From an uncultured Veillonellaceae bacterium (GTDB taxonomy: Bacteria; Bacillota; Negativicutes; Selenomonadales; Selenomonadaceae): a stretch of 47,506 bases of DNA. Location: the NCBI GenBank assembly GCA_900314825.1, contig OMWS01000016.1, positions 1 to 47,506 on the forward strand, written 5' to 3'. Under the pieces are notes generated by a model that saw only the letters and a program-made list of their open reading frames with translations, was not told the DNA's origin and searched no databases. Within the stretch, counting starts at the first letter, position 1; each line of letters begins with the position of its first letter. Positions 34,560 through 42,657 of this stretch are shown piece by piece. A program made the position numbers and the translations under genes.

Positions 34560-35351
34560 TCAGGCCGTGAACTTCTTCTTCTTCAAAATGCGGTAGAGCT
34601 GGTCGGCCATCTCCGCATTCGTTCCTTCGAGTGTCTGCTGCACCTTGTCCGATGTCGGCGGGAAGATGCGCTGCACCTGCGTGGGGGAACCATTCAGCCC
34701 GTAATGATGCTCGTCCTGATCGTCCATGTCCTGCAGCGTGAACATCTGGATGCCGCGTTTTTCCGTCGCTTTCTTCAGCTTGTACGACGGCAGGCGCGGC
34801 TGCATGATGTCTTTCTGCACCGTGAGGAGGCACGGGAACGAGACCTTGACTTCCTCGATGTCTTCCGGCATGTCCATCATGACCGTGATGCCGCCGGCTT
34901 TCACGGCGCCGATGGCGCTGACGTTGCAGACGCAGGGGATGCCGAGCGTCTCCGAGACCTCCGGGCCGACCTGCGCCGTGTCGCCGTCCGTCGTCTGCAG
35001 GCCGCAGAGGATGAGGTCGAATTTGCCGAATTTCTTGATGCCCTGGGAAAGCGTGTAGCTCGTCGCGAGCACGTCCGCTCCACCGAACTTACGATCCGTG
35101 ATGAGCGCGCCTTCGTCCGCGCCCATAGCGAACGCTTCATAGAGCACGGCTTTGGCCTGCGGCGGGCCCATCGTCAGCACGCTGACCTTGCCGCCGTACT
35201 GCTCGCGGAGCTCAAGTCCGACTTCGAGCGCGTAGAGGTCGTACGGGTTCATCTTGCTGTCCGCGCCGTCGCGCTTGAGGACGCCCGTCACCGGGTCGAC
35301 TTCGACCTTGTTCGAGCCCGGCACCTGCTTGATGCATACGAGAATTTCCAT
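34560..35351 (-). CDS. etfB: EtfB, confurcating type (LctB-like)
   Basis: The 263-residue beta subunit carries the bifurcating-type signature (GLQTTDGDTAQVGPEVSETL), whose loop holds the second, bifurcating FAD, and the N-terminal MEILVCIKQVPGSNKVEVDP with the family conserved VKQVP pattern. Its function is to bind NAD and the bifurcating flavin and accept electrons from the dehydrogenase. The start ATG 35351 has a perfect AGGAGG; a longer frame to 35396 would run through the operator and is rejected. It is the first gene of the operon, after a promoter at 35460-35488 and an operator in the leader. Confidence 0.9.
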   Translation of the reverse strand: MEILVCIKQVPGSNKVEVDPVTGVLKRDGADSKMNPYDLYALEVGLELREQYGGKVSVLTMGPPQAKAVLYEAFAMGADEGALITDRKFGGADVLATSYTLSQGIKKFGKFDLILCGLQTTDGDTAQVGPEVSETLGIPCVCNVSAIGAVKAGGITVMMDMPEDIEEVKVSFPCLLTVQKDIMQPRLPSYKLKKATEKRGIQMFTLQDMDDQDEHHYGLNGSPTQVQRIFPPTSDKVQQTLEGTNAEMADQLYRILKKKKFTA

Positions 35352-35394
35352 AGATGCTCCTCCTACCTGGGAAAAATTGGAACCGTTGACAAAC

Positions 35395-35426
35395 ATACGA
35401 ATCGTTGACGAATCACGGATTCGTAT
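35395..35426. promoter_or_regulatory. Palindromic operator in the lactate dehydrogenase leader
   Basis: ACGAATC and its partner GATTCGT form a perfect 7-3-7 palindrome (35408-35424). A further ACGAATC half-site lies 11 bp to the left (35397-35403), so the outer pair ATACGAATC (35395-35403) and GATTCGTAT (35418-35426) is also perfect. It sits between the -10 and the etfB start, where a GntR- or LysR-type repressor would act as a roadblock. The regulator gene is not in this window. Confidence 0.65.
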
Positions 35427-35459
35427 TTGTTTCCTCGTTCTTGCCTTTCTTCACCATGT

Positions 35460-35488
35460 ATTCTATCGGATTTTCGGCGTTTTGTCTA
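35460..35488 (-). promoter_or_regulatory. Promoter of etfB-etfA-glcD
   Basis: On the minus strand TAGACA (35483-35488) and TAGAAT (35460-35465) are 17 bases apart. The leader of about 100 bases contains the palindromic operator. Confidence 0.72.
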
Positions 35489-35549
35489 CAAAGTTCATAA
35501 ATTAACTTTATCAGAGGATAGTTCAAAGAAGAACAAACAGGCAAACAAA

Positions 35550-35594
35550 GAGACTGTTGCACTTCCGCAGCAAAAACGGAATTGCAACAGTCTC
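35550..35594 (-). terminator. Terminator of the class I aminotransferase gene
   Basis: GAGACTGTTGCA (35550-35561) and TGCAACAGTCTC (35583-35594) form a 12-bp stem, extended by TTCCG/CGGAA after one mismatched pair. On the minus strand TTTGTTTG follows. On the plus strand AAAAAA follows the stem. It ends the aminotransferase transcript, 30 bases past its stop. Confidence 0.75.
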
Positions 35595-35623
35595 AAAAAA
35601 TCTTTGATTCTTGTAGAAAGCGA

Positions 35624-36868
35624 TCAGCCTTCGACTTTTTTCTGCGCCTTCAGGACTTTGGCGGCGACGCCTTTCATCTTTTCCGTCGAGACGGAGCAGG
35701 CGGCGATGCGGACGCCGAGCTTCAGCGGCACGGCGAAGACGAGGTCGTCATGCAGCGCGTCGCAGACGGCGCCCGGGTCTTTCGCCGGGACGGAGAGGAA
35801 GAAGCCGCCTTTATAAGGCAGCGCGTTCAGGCCGCATGCTTTTGCTTCCTGCATGAAGATGTCGCCGCGATGCTGGATGAGCTTGTAGAAGTCGTCGCGC
35901 TCTTTCTCGAACTGCGCGAGCGCGGCTTTGTCCTGCTGGATCTTCGTGAGGAGCGTCATGGCGCCGCGGTTGATGTTCGACCACGTCGCGCGGCTCGTGT
36001 ACTTGTTGATTTCCTTGAATTCGTCGATGACGGCTTTGCTGGACGACAGGCCGATGAGCGCGCCCGTGCGCTGGCCGTACATCGTGTATCCTTTCGACAT
36101 GGAGAACGAGAACATGATGAGGACGTTGTCGGGGAGGCCGGCGAACTTGTCCATGAATTTGCGCGTCTCGTTTTTCTCGCCGGCGTAGTCGATATAGGCG
36201 ATGTCGACGAGGATGCTCATCTTCTTGCCCTGCGCAGCGTACTTTTTCGTGAGCTCCAGCACGCCGTCCCAGTCTTCTTCCGTCAGGCTGAAGCCCGTCG
36301 GGTTGTGCGCCGGCGTGTTGATGATGGCGAGCAGGCTGTCCTGGCCTTTGAGGATTTCATCGACTTTTGCCGTGTAAGCCGCAAGGTTGAAGTGCTGCTG
36401 CTCGTCGAACAGCGTGTAGTTCGTGAGCTTGCAGCCGCACTCGTTGCAGATGACGTTGTACGTGCCCCAGTACCAATCGGACGTGAGGACGTACGTCCCG
36501 TGCTCGGCGTAGTTCGCCACGGCATGATGGATGGCGCCCGTGCCGCCCGCCGTCGCGACGGAGCCGAGATACCCCTCGGGCTTGTGATCAGCAAACGTCA
36601 GGTCGATGACAGCGTCGAGGTACGCCGGCAGGCCGGAAATCGGCGCGTAGGCGATGAGATCCGTCATGGGAAGGCTGCGGTAGACGCGCTCCATCGTCGG
36701 CAGGCAGGCGAGCTTGCCGTCGTCGTCGATCATCGTGCCGATCGTCGCGTTCGTGACCTTGTCGGCCCCGTATTTTTCCGTGGCCTCGCGGCACGCGGCA
36801 CTCGCGCCGAAAATCGCGTCTTTGAGTCTCTTGTCCCGTGCATGGGATGCAGCCATACTGTTCGTCAT
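35624..36868 (-). CDS. Class I/II PLP-dependent aminotransferase (aspartate/aromatic type)
   Basis: The 414-residue enzyme has the fold-I aminotransferase layout: a SGLPAYLDAVIDLTFADH substrate segment, VATAGGTGAIHHAVANY (PLP phosphate loop), NTPAHNPTGFSLTEEDW and the PLP lysine in FSFSMSKGYTMYGQRTGAL. A tyrosine and Arg motif (GVRIAACSVS) near the end binds the substrate carboxylate. It transfers the amino group between an amino acid (aspartate, tyrosine or similar) and 2-oxoglutarate. The start ATG 36868 follows AGGAGG. It has its own promoter with two operators upstream. The exact amino acid is not resolvable. Confidence 0.82.
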   Translation of the reverse strand: MTNSMAASHARDKRLKDAIFGASAACREATEKYGADKVTNATIGTMIDDDGKLACLPTMERVYRSLPMTDLIAYAPISGLPAYLDAVIDLTFADHKPEGYLGSVATAGGTGAIHHAVANYAEHGTYVLTSDWYWGTYNVICNECGCKLTNYTLFDEQQHFNLAAYTAKVDEILKGQDSLLAIINTPAHNPTGFSLTEEDWDGVLELTKKYAAQGKKMSILVDIAYIDYAGEKNETRKFMDKFAGLPDNVLIMFSFSMSKGYTMYGQRTGALIGLSSSKAVIDEFKEINKYTSRATWSNINRGAMTLLTKIQQDKAALAQFEKERDDFYKLIQHRGDIFMQEAKACGLNALPYKGGFFLSVPAKDPGAVCDALHDDLVFAVPLKLGVRIAACSVSTEKMKGVAAKVLKAQKKVEG

Positions 36869-36896
36869 CAGAAAGATTCCTCCTCAATATCTCAGA

Positions 36897-36917
36897 CATA
36901 TCCACAACGTGGATATG
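36897..36917. promoter_or_regulatory. 9-bp inverted repeat downstream of the promoter
   Basis: CATATCCAC (36897-36905) and GTGGATATG (36909-36917) form a perfect 9-bp inverted repeat with a 3-base spacer, between the -10 box and the aminotransferase start codon. It is either an operator or an mRNA hairpin 5' of the ribosome-binding site. Confidence 0.6.
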
Positions 36918-36935
36918 AAAGCATCAACTTTCCTT

Positions 36936-36964
36936 ATGATACGGCAAAAACGGACACGTGTCCA
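36936..36964 (-). promoter_or_regulatory. Promoter with embedded palindrome for the aminotransferase
   Basis: On the minus strand TGGACA (36959-36964), 17 bases, TATCAT (36936-36941). The -35 is covered by the perfect palindrome GGACACGTGTCC (36952-36963), so a dimeric regulator could occlude polymerase. Confidence 0.65.
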
Positions 36965-36997
36965 TATTTGCGGCTCTATGTATACAAGATTCTTTCA

Positions 36998-37212
36998 AAA
37001 AAGGCCTCCCCCTCTGGGGGAGGTGGCCCCGAAGGGGTCGGAGAGGGTAACGGCTGATGAGATCCTCGATTCTATCGAATGGAATCAGAATCTCGTAACT
37101 TCGCCACCCTCCGCCGCAAGCGGCATAAGCGACCGCATCGGCGCGAAAGCGCCGTGCGTCTGCTTATCCGCCTCGCATTCGCTCGGCACCTCCCCAAAAG
37201 GGGGAGGCTTTG
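36998..37212. mobile_element. Hairpin-rich MITE-like element (~215 bp)
   Basis: The left end has AAAGGCCTCCCCC and the right end GGGGGAGGCTTT, imperfect inverted terminal repeats of about 25 bases when continued inward (TCTGGGGGAGGTGGCC versus GGCACCTCCCCAAAAG). Each end folds on itself (CCTCCCCC/GGGGGAGG). The centre, with GGTCGGAGAGGGT at left and ACCCTCCGCC at right, also pairs. No coding frame exceeds a few dozen residues. It occupies the gap between the aminotransferase promoter and the CdaR 3' end. A similar motif starts near 47405. Confidence 0.65.
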
Positions 37213-37223
37213 GGGCGCAGGCT

Positions 37224-38156
37224 TTATTTTTTCTTCGTGATTTCGATGTTCACGATGACATCGGGATTCGTGACGGTGACGCCTGTTGGCAGGGCGAGCT
37301 TGACGGTGAGCTTCTGGTTCGTCGTGAATTTCGCGAGGTCGATCGTCTCCGTGTCCACAGCCGACAGGCTCTCGATGGTCTTGCTGTCGCCGGCGATCTC
37401 GATCTTGATGGGATCCGTGCGCACGTCGCCGAGCTGGTAGCCGGGCTGGAGGTCGTCGGCGAGCACGGGATGGATCGAGACGATCTTCTTTGAGAGGCCG
37501 CGCGCGAGCTGGACGGAGACCACGGTCGTCTGCGGCACGACGCGGACGCCCTGCACTTCGCGGCCGTCGGCGTTCAGCGCCGTGAGCGGCACGGTGAGGT
37601 CGAAGTCATTGCTGTTCCCTGCGAGGCCGACGTAGCCGACGACGCGCACGACGGTGTCGATGGCGGACTGCGGCCCTTCGAGCGTCACGAACGACGCGTC
37701 CTGCGAGACTTTCGCGACGGTCGTGCCCGCCGCCGAGCTGCCCGTGACCGTCACGTCGGCGCGCATGCGCTTCTGGATGACCTGGTCGAGGTCGAAGGTC
37801 ACGGCCTCCGGCTGCACTTCGACGAGCTCGAACCCTTGCGGCAGCGCCGTCTGCACTTTGCAATCGTTCTTCCCCGCCGGGACGCCGTCGAGATCGACGT
37901 AGGCGCGGAAGTCTTCCGCCGACGTCGCGACGAAGAGCGAGCGCGGGCCGCGCACTTTGATCTTGACGCTGTCGTCGCTTTTCGTGATCTTGTAGCCTTC
38001 CGGCGCGTTCACGACGGCGATCGGCACGGCGTAGCTCCCTTCGATCGCGGGATTCTGCTCGTTCATGACGACGACCCAGAGGATGACGGCGACGGCGAGC
38101 GCGAGGAGCTTCGCCGGCAGGTTGCGCCGGAAGAGGCTATTGATGCGATTCATCAT
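37224..38156 (-). CDS. cdaR: YbbR-domain protein, CdaA regulator (CdaR)
   Basis: The 310-residue protein has a single N-terminal transmembrane helix (about residues 13-30, LPAKLLALAVAVILWVVV) and three to four YbbR repeats outside the membrane (AVPIAVVNAPEGYKI; FVTLEGPQSAID; VSVQLARGLSKKIVSIHP). In other Firmicutes it binds the cyclase CdaA and tunes c-di-AMP synthesis. The start ATG 38156 overlaps the cdaA stop (ATGA), so the genes are coupled. The usual third gene glmM is missing from this site; instead the MITE-like repeat follows. A longer in-frame upstream extension inside cdaA is rejected. Confidence 0.88.
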   Translation of the reverse strand: MMNRINSLFRRNLPAKLLALAVAVILWVVVMNEQNPAIEGSYAVPIAVVNAPEGYKITKSDDSVKIKVRGPRSLFVATSAEDFRAYVDLDGVPAGKNDCKVQTALPQGFELVEVQPEAVTFDLDQVIQKRMRADVTVTGSSAAGTTVAKVSQDASFVTLEGPQSAIDTVVRVVGYVGLAGNSNDFDLTVPLTALNADGREVQGVRVVPQTTVVSVQLARGLSKKIVSIHPVLADDLQPGYQLGDVRTDPIKIEIAGDSKTIESLSAVDTETIDLAKFTTNQKLTVKLALPTGVTVTNPDVIVNIEITKKK

Positions 38157-38998
38157 TTTTTCTTCCTCCAGTTCGCCAGCACTTCGCGGAACGTCTGATG
38201 CTCCGGTGCAAAGACGGGCATGAGGACTTTCCGCAGGCGCTCGGCATCGAGGTGGCGCACGATGCGTCCTTCCTCGCAGACGGAAATCGTGCCCGTCTCC
38301 TCGCTGACGACGACGATGAGCGCGTCGCATTGCTCCGAGAGGCCGATGGCGGCGCGGTGGCGCGTGCCGAGCTCCGTCGAAAACGCGCGCTGCGTGAGCG
38401 GCAAGAGGCAGCCGGCCGCGATGAGGCGGTTGCCGCGGATGACGGCCGCGCCGTCGTGGAGCGGCGTATTCGGGATGAAGACATTGCGGAGCAGCGCTTC
38501 CGTGATGAGCGCGTCGATCTGGATGCCGCTCGCGCTGATGTCGTTGAGCCCCATGTTGCGCTCGATGACGAGCAGCGCGCCCGTCTTCGTCGAGGCGAGC
38601 TCGCGCACGGCATTCACGAGCTCGTGCACGACGCTCTGCGCCTGGAGCTCGTCGAGCGTCGTGGGATTCGCGAGGAATTTGCCCTGGCCGAGATGCTCGA
38701 GCGCGCGCCGCAGCTCCGGCTGGAAGACGATGGGCAACGCGACGAAAATCAGCGTGACGGCCTTTTGCAACAGCCACGAGATGACGTGGAGCTCCATCCA
38801 GTTGCAGACGAGCGTGATGCCGAGGAGGACGAGGAGGCCTTTGACGAGCGTGATGGCACGCGTGTCCTGGAGCATTTCATAGACTTTATAAAGGATGATG
38901 GCGACGATGAGGATGTCCAGGATGTCCAAAGGGCCGATCGTCGACAAGATGCCATGCAGCTGGAGTGGCACTTGCGGCAAGGAAAAATCCATAGGCAT
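38153..38998 (-). CDS. cdaA: Diadenylate cyclase CdaA
   Basis: The 281-residue membrane enzyme makes c-di-AMP from two ATP. Residues about 1-85 contain three helices (DILDILIVAIILYKVYEML; LVKGLLVLLGITLVCNW; LLQKAVTLIFVALPIVF). The DAC domain follows with the catalytic LHDGAAVI (DGA motif) and the RHR motif (GTRHRAAIGLSEQ). The start ATG 38998 is chosen because GGAGGAAACCTC precedes it; other in-frame ATGs exist at 39019 and at 38992, six bases downstream. It is probably cotranscribed with cdaR, with which it overlaps. All catalytic elements are present. Confidence 0.93.
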   Translation of the reverse strand: MPMDFSLPQVPLQLHGILSTIGPLDILDILIVAIILYKVYEMLQDTRAITLVKGLLVLLGITLVCNWMELHVISWLLQKAVTLIFVALPIVFQPELRRALEHLGQGKFLANPTTLDELQAQSVVHELVNAVRELASTKTGALLVIERNMGLNDISASGIQIDALITEALLRNVFIPNTPLHDGAAVIRGNRLIAAGCLLPLTQRAFSTELGTRHRAAIGLSEQCDALIVVVSEETGTISVCEEGRIVRHLDAERLRKVLMPVFAPEHQTFREVLANWRKKK

Positions 38999-39096
38999 GA
39001 GGTTTCCTCCTTTCTCCAAAAAATCAGTTTACTATTTTATTCTATCTTATTTCTGGAAAATCCTTGTGACCCTCAACATTTTTTTATCCTAAACGA

Positions 39097-39126
39097 CAAA
39101 AAATCCCGAGGAGCTTTCCCCGGGAT
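39097..39126 (-). terminator. Terminator of the pga operon
   Basis: On the minus strand ATCCCG (39121-39126) pairs with CGGGAT (39103-39108) and is followed by TTTTTTG, 50 bases past the pgaD stop codon. Confidence 0.85.
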
Positions 39127-39176
39127 GATTTGTCCGCGTCTTCCTGGAACGTACGCATTCCCTCACGTCAACGCGA

Positions 39177-39590
39177 TCACTTTTTCACGTGATAGCCCTG
39201 CCCGTCGAGAGAAGAAACTTCGACGAACGTGCTGTCTTGGACCGCTTGATATTTCGGAAGGTTCATATCGAAGGATTTCGCCAATTCTTTATCCGACGGC
39301 ATCGGGACGGCCTTGCGGCGTTCGCGCCCGCGGAAGCGGTGGATGTTGTACGCCTGCCAGAACGCGCTGGAGAGGAGGAGTACGAGCGTTGACAGGGCAA
39401 GGATGACGATCACTTCCATCATCGAATCCTCCGGATAGTTGCCGAGCACGAGGATGCGGTATAGCGCGTAGAGGACGACCACCCACACGATGAGCGTGGC
39501 GACGGCGGAGATCACTTGCTCCGCCCGGCGGAGCCAGCTGCTTCGCTGCTCGCTGCAATCAATGACCGGTGTTTGCTGTTTCATCATCAT
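39177..39590 (-). CDS. pgaD: PNAG biosynthesis accessory protein PgaD
   Basis: The 137-residue protein has two membrane helices (about residues 26-50, VISAVATLIVWVVVLYALYRIL, and 58-80, MMEVIVILALSTLVLLLSSAFW) with a short loop, and a cytoplasmic C-terminus. This matches the small PgaD subunit, which partners with PgaC and with c-di-GMP to switch on poly-N-acetylglucosamine synthesis. It overlaps pgaC by 4 bases at 39587-39590. PgaD families diverge quickly, so the assignment rests on gene order plus topology. Confidence 0.8.
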   Translation of the reverse strand: MMMKQQTPVIDCSEQRSSWLRRAEQVISAVATLIVWVVVLYALYRILVLGNYPEDSMMEVIVILALSTLVLLLSSAFWQAYNIHRFRGRERRKAVPMPSDKELAKSFDMNLPKYQAVQDSTFVEVSSLDGQGYHVKK

Positions 39591-40834
39591 CTGACCCCCC
39601 TATCAGGACTCACCCAGGTCGCCGGCTGTTCCATGGAACGCAGCATCCCTTTCGGGAACGAGACGGCTGCCGCCGTCGCGTTGAATGCCCAATACGCCAC
39701 GGGATACCAGACAACCCAGAAAATCACTTTCCACAAATCTTTGTCATACCGCATGTCGAGCACGATGCTCACGGCGAACTGCAACAGGCAGACGCAGGCG
39801 ATGACGGCGCCATTCCATCCCCAGAACGGATTGCCGACGATCTCGCGCCCGACGCCTGTGAGCTGGCTGACCACCCAGAGCAAGAAGTACGCGAGGAAGG
39901 CGTACGACCAGAGGATGCCGAGGACGTACTCGATGTAGATCGGCCAGATGCGCCGCTCGCGCCAGTCTTTCCAGACACCGCGGTGCAAGCGGATGACCTC
40001 GACGCCGCCTTGCGCCCAGCGCAATCGCTGGTGCCAGATGCCCCGGAGCGTCTCGGGCACGAGCATCCAGCAGAGCATGTTCGGCTCGTAGCGGATGTCC
40101 CAGAAGCGCGTCTCGAGGCGCCACGTCATGTCGATGTCGTCCGTCACGGATCGAGGGTCCCAGCCGCCGACGCTGACGAGCGCCGTCTTGCGCCAGGCCG
40201 CGACGACGCCCGAGACCGTCATGAGCTTGCCGACGAGGCGCTGCGTCCGCTTGATGAGGCTGATGACGCTCGCGTACTCCGCCGTCTGGATTTTCGCGAG
40301 GAGCGTCGTGCGGTTGCGCACGCGCGGGTTGCCCGTCACGGCGCCGACGCGTGGGAAATGGATGAAATGCCAGACGGCCCACTCGATGGCGTGGCGGTCG
40401 AGCATGCTGTCCGCGTCGAGCGTGACGATGACTTCGCCCTTCGTCATCGGGAGCGCGGCGTTGAGCGCGTTCGCCTTGCCCATGTTCTCTGTCAGGCGGA
40501 CGGCGCGGAGCGCCGGGTATTCTTTCATGAGCGCTTCGATCACGTCCTGCGTGCCGTCCGTGCTCGCGTCGTTGATGACGATGACCTCGAGATTTTCATA
40601 CGCGTTCTGGGAAATCGACGTGACGGCATCGCGGAGGTCGCGTTCTTCATTGTGCGCGGGGATGAGGACGCTGACCATCGGATGGCTCTCGAGCGGCGGC
40701 GGCTCCTTGCTCTGCCCTTTTTCCCGACGCCAATAAAAGAAGACGCCGCCGATGAGCCAGGCGATGCTCATGATGAGCGGGTAGAAGAAGACGTAGGCTT
40801 TCATCCCTTCCACGAAATCATTTGCGTTCATCAT
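39587..40834 (-). CDS. pgaC: PNAG synthase glycosyltransferase PgaC
   Basis: This 415-residue inner-membrane GT2 polymerises UDP-GlcNAc into poly-beta-1,6-GlcNAc. After one N-terminal helix, the catalytic domain shows VSVLIPAHNEERDL, VIVINDASTDGTQ, VTLDADSMLDRHAI (DxD) and QRLRWAQGG (QxxRW), followed by several transmembrane helices (YVLGILWSYAFLAYFLLW and AVIACVCLLQFAVSIVL). The start ATG 40834 follows GGACGGTGGG. Residue length is close to the E. coli enzyme. All GT2 motifs are intact. Confidence 0.93.
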   Translation of the reverse strand: MMNANDFVEGMKAYVFFYPLIMSIAWLIGGVFFYWRREKGQSKEPPPLESHPMVSVLIPAHNEERDLRDAVTSISQNAYENLEVIVINDASTDGTQDVIEALMKEYPALRAVRLTENMGKANALNAALPMTKGEVIVTLDADSMLDRHAIEWAVWHFIHFPRVGAVTGNPRVRNRTTLLAKIQTAEYASVISLIKRTQRLVGKLMTVSGVVAAWRKTALVSVGGWDPRSVTDDIDMTWRLETRFWDIRYEPNMLCWMLVPETLRGIWHQRLRWAQGGVEVIRLHRGVWKDWRERRIWPIYIEYVLGILWSYAFLAYFLLWVVSQLTGVGREIVGNPFWGWNGAVIACVCLLQFAVSIVLDMRYDKDLWKVIFWVVWYPVAYWAFNATAAAVSFPKGMLRSMEQPATWVSPDRGVR

Positions 40835-40858
40835 CCCACCGTCCTTTCGTAATCCATA

Positions 40859-42652
40859 TCATTTCTCCCAAGCGCAGAACGTATTCGGGTAATATCCAAG
40901 ATTCCGAACACCTGCTGCTTTCAAGGTCTTCATCTGTTCCGAGAACGTCTGCTGACCGAGCCACTGTTCTTTCTCCCAATCGTACGACTGGATCTTGACG
41001 ATCGTCTTGTCCGTGCCGCCCGCCTCTTCCACGGCCTTTGCCACCCGCTGGAGGAAGTCGAGCGGATCCTTCTCGTGATCCATGTACGGATAGGCCATGA
41101 CAACGACGTAGTCATAGTGTTTCAAGCAGTCCGCATAGTTCTGTGCGAACCACGCTTCCGACGCAGGATTCAGCACGACCGCGTCGTAGATGTCGCGCAG
41201 CAGGAGGCCGTCGGGACGGCTTTCGCGGAAGGCCGCGCCGAGCGCGAGCGAGAGGTCTGTCAGGCGCCGCGTCTTCGCAGCCGCGTCTGTGCCTTTCGCG
41301 GCCGGCGAGACGTCCTCGAAGTCATTGAGATAAAGATCATCCTGGAACAGCACGCCCTGCGCCACGGTGTAGCGGCCGAGGTCGCGGTAGAGCTCGACGA
41401 GCTTCGCTTCATTTGCCGCGTCGAACGGAGACAAGCGCTGATACCAGCCCGCTTCGCCGTCGGCCTGCACGATATTGCTGCCGTCGGCCGCCGCGAGCGT
41501 CGTGTAACTGAGCCCCGGCAGCCAAGCCACGACACGGATGCCGGCGGTCTCAATGGCGTTCGCCACGGTGTTGAAGACATCAGCCGCGACGGGCACGACA
41601 TTGTTGTGGAAATAGACCTTGTCCACGTTGCCGTCGCCGTCCGGGTCGGCAAAGGCTTGCAGCGCGACCAGGTTGATCCGGTTGTTTCCGAGGTGCTCGA
41701 TGACGCCCTGGATATTCGCTCGGAAGGCGGCGGGGTCTTCGTCATAGAGGGCATCGATGTCGACTTGTGCCAGCCGGACGGGCAGCTGGTAGCCCGCGAG
41801 GTCTTGCTGGAATTCCTTCTGCGGCGTCGTCCTGGCAAGCAGCGCGCGGTTCGAGTTCATGAGGCTTGACGTGTCCGGCGTGTTGTTCGCACGGTCGCCC
41901 AGGTTGAACGCGACTTCCATGCCAGCCGCCTGCGCGGCTTTCTGCGCTTCGCCCGAGAAGATGCCATACGGCCAGACCATGGCGTGGACGGGATGGCCGA
42001 GGCGCTCTTTGAAGACGCTCTGGCTCTTCTGGAGGTCCTGCTGCACGCGCGTACGATATTCCTCGTCCGTCTCGTAGCGGCTTTCCGTCGTGCCGTCGAC
42101 TTTCGTGAGGTTCTGGAAGTACAGGTGATAGCCCGCGACGGCATTGCGGTCGCCTTGCGGGTCGATGGCCTGCTGCTTGTGCATCACATGGCTGTGCGAC
42201 GCCACGCTCACGAGGCCGCTTGCCTCCATCTCGCGCACTTGGTTCCACGTCAAGAGCGCGCCGACGTCGCGCGGCTTGCCCTCGCCCTCCGTCCACGACG
42301 TGACGAGCGCGATCATAGCAGGCACCTGATATTTCTGGAGCAGCGGAAAGACCTGCGTGTAGACGGACGCATAGCCGTCGTCGAACGTCAGCAGTACGCT
42401 CTTCTCGGGGAGGTCGAGCTCGCCTTTCATGTACGACTCGTATTCCGCGAGCGAGACGAAGCGATAGCCTTGCGATTTCAAATCCTTGATCTGCTGCTCC
42501 AATTCTTTCTGCGGGATGGCGAACGGGTCGTTTGGCTTCTCGATTTCGTGGTAGCAGAAAATCGAGACCTGCGCGTCGGCCGTCCCTCCGGCAAGGCAGA
42601 ACGCGCCAAACGTGCAGGCGAGCGCCGCCAAAAGTTTTTTGATTGTTTTCAT
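40859..42652 (-). CDS. pgaB: PNAG deacetylase/hydrolase PgaB (non-lipidated)
   Basis: The 597-residue protein has a signal peptide (MKTIKKLLAALACTFGAFCLAGG), an N-terminal polysaccharide-deacetylase domain (LTFDDGYASVYTQVFPLLQK with the metal-binding aspartates, SVASHSHVMH with the histidines) and a C-terminal GH153-like hydrolase domain (from ~residue 270, IDALYDEDPAAFRANIQGV, MAYPYMDHEKDPLDF). PgaB partially deacetylates the polymer before export. E. coli PgaB is a lipoprotein; here the signal ends in Ala/Gly without a lipobox cysteine, so it may be periplasmic or held by PgaA. The start ATG 42652 is preferred over 42664. Confidence 0.9.
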   Translation of the reverse strand: MKTIKKLLAALACTFGAFCLAGGTADAQVSIFCYHEIEKPNDPFAIPQKELEQQIKDLKSQGYRFVSLAEYESYMKGELDLPEKSVLLTFDDGYASVYTQVFPLLQKYQVPAMIALVTSWTEGEGKPRDVGALLTWNQVREMEASGLVSVASHSHVMHKQQAIDPQGDRNAVAGYHLYFQNLTKVDGTTESRYETDEEYRTRVQQDLQKSQSVFKERLGHPVHAMVWPYGIFSGEAQKAAQAAGMEVAFNLGDRANNTPDTSSLMNSNRALLARTTPQKEFQQDLAGYQLPVRLAQVDIDALYDEDPAAFRANIQGVIEHLGNNRINLVALQAFADPDGDGNVDKVYFHNNVVPVAADVFNTVANAIETAGIRVVAWLPGLSYTTLAAADGSNIVQADGEAGWYQRLSPFDAANEAKLVELYRDLGRYTVAQGVLFQDDLYLNDFEDVSPAAKGTDAAAKTRRLTDLSLALGAAFRESRPDGLLLRDIYDAVVLNPASEAWFAQNYADCLKHYDYVVVMAYPYMDHEKDPLDFLQRVAKAVEEAGGTDKTIVKIQSYDWEKEQWLGQQTFSEQMKTLKAAGVRNLGYYPNTFCAWEK

Positions 42653-42657
42653 AGGGC

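Noticed and set aside
38157..38777. N-terminal extension of CdaR into cdaA
   Set aside because: The extended part is an Arg-rich out-of-frame reading of cdaA; the ATGA start at 38156 begins a normal YbbR protein.
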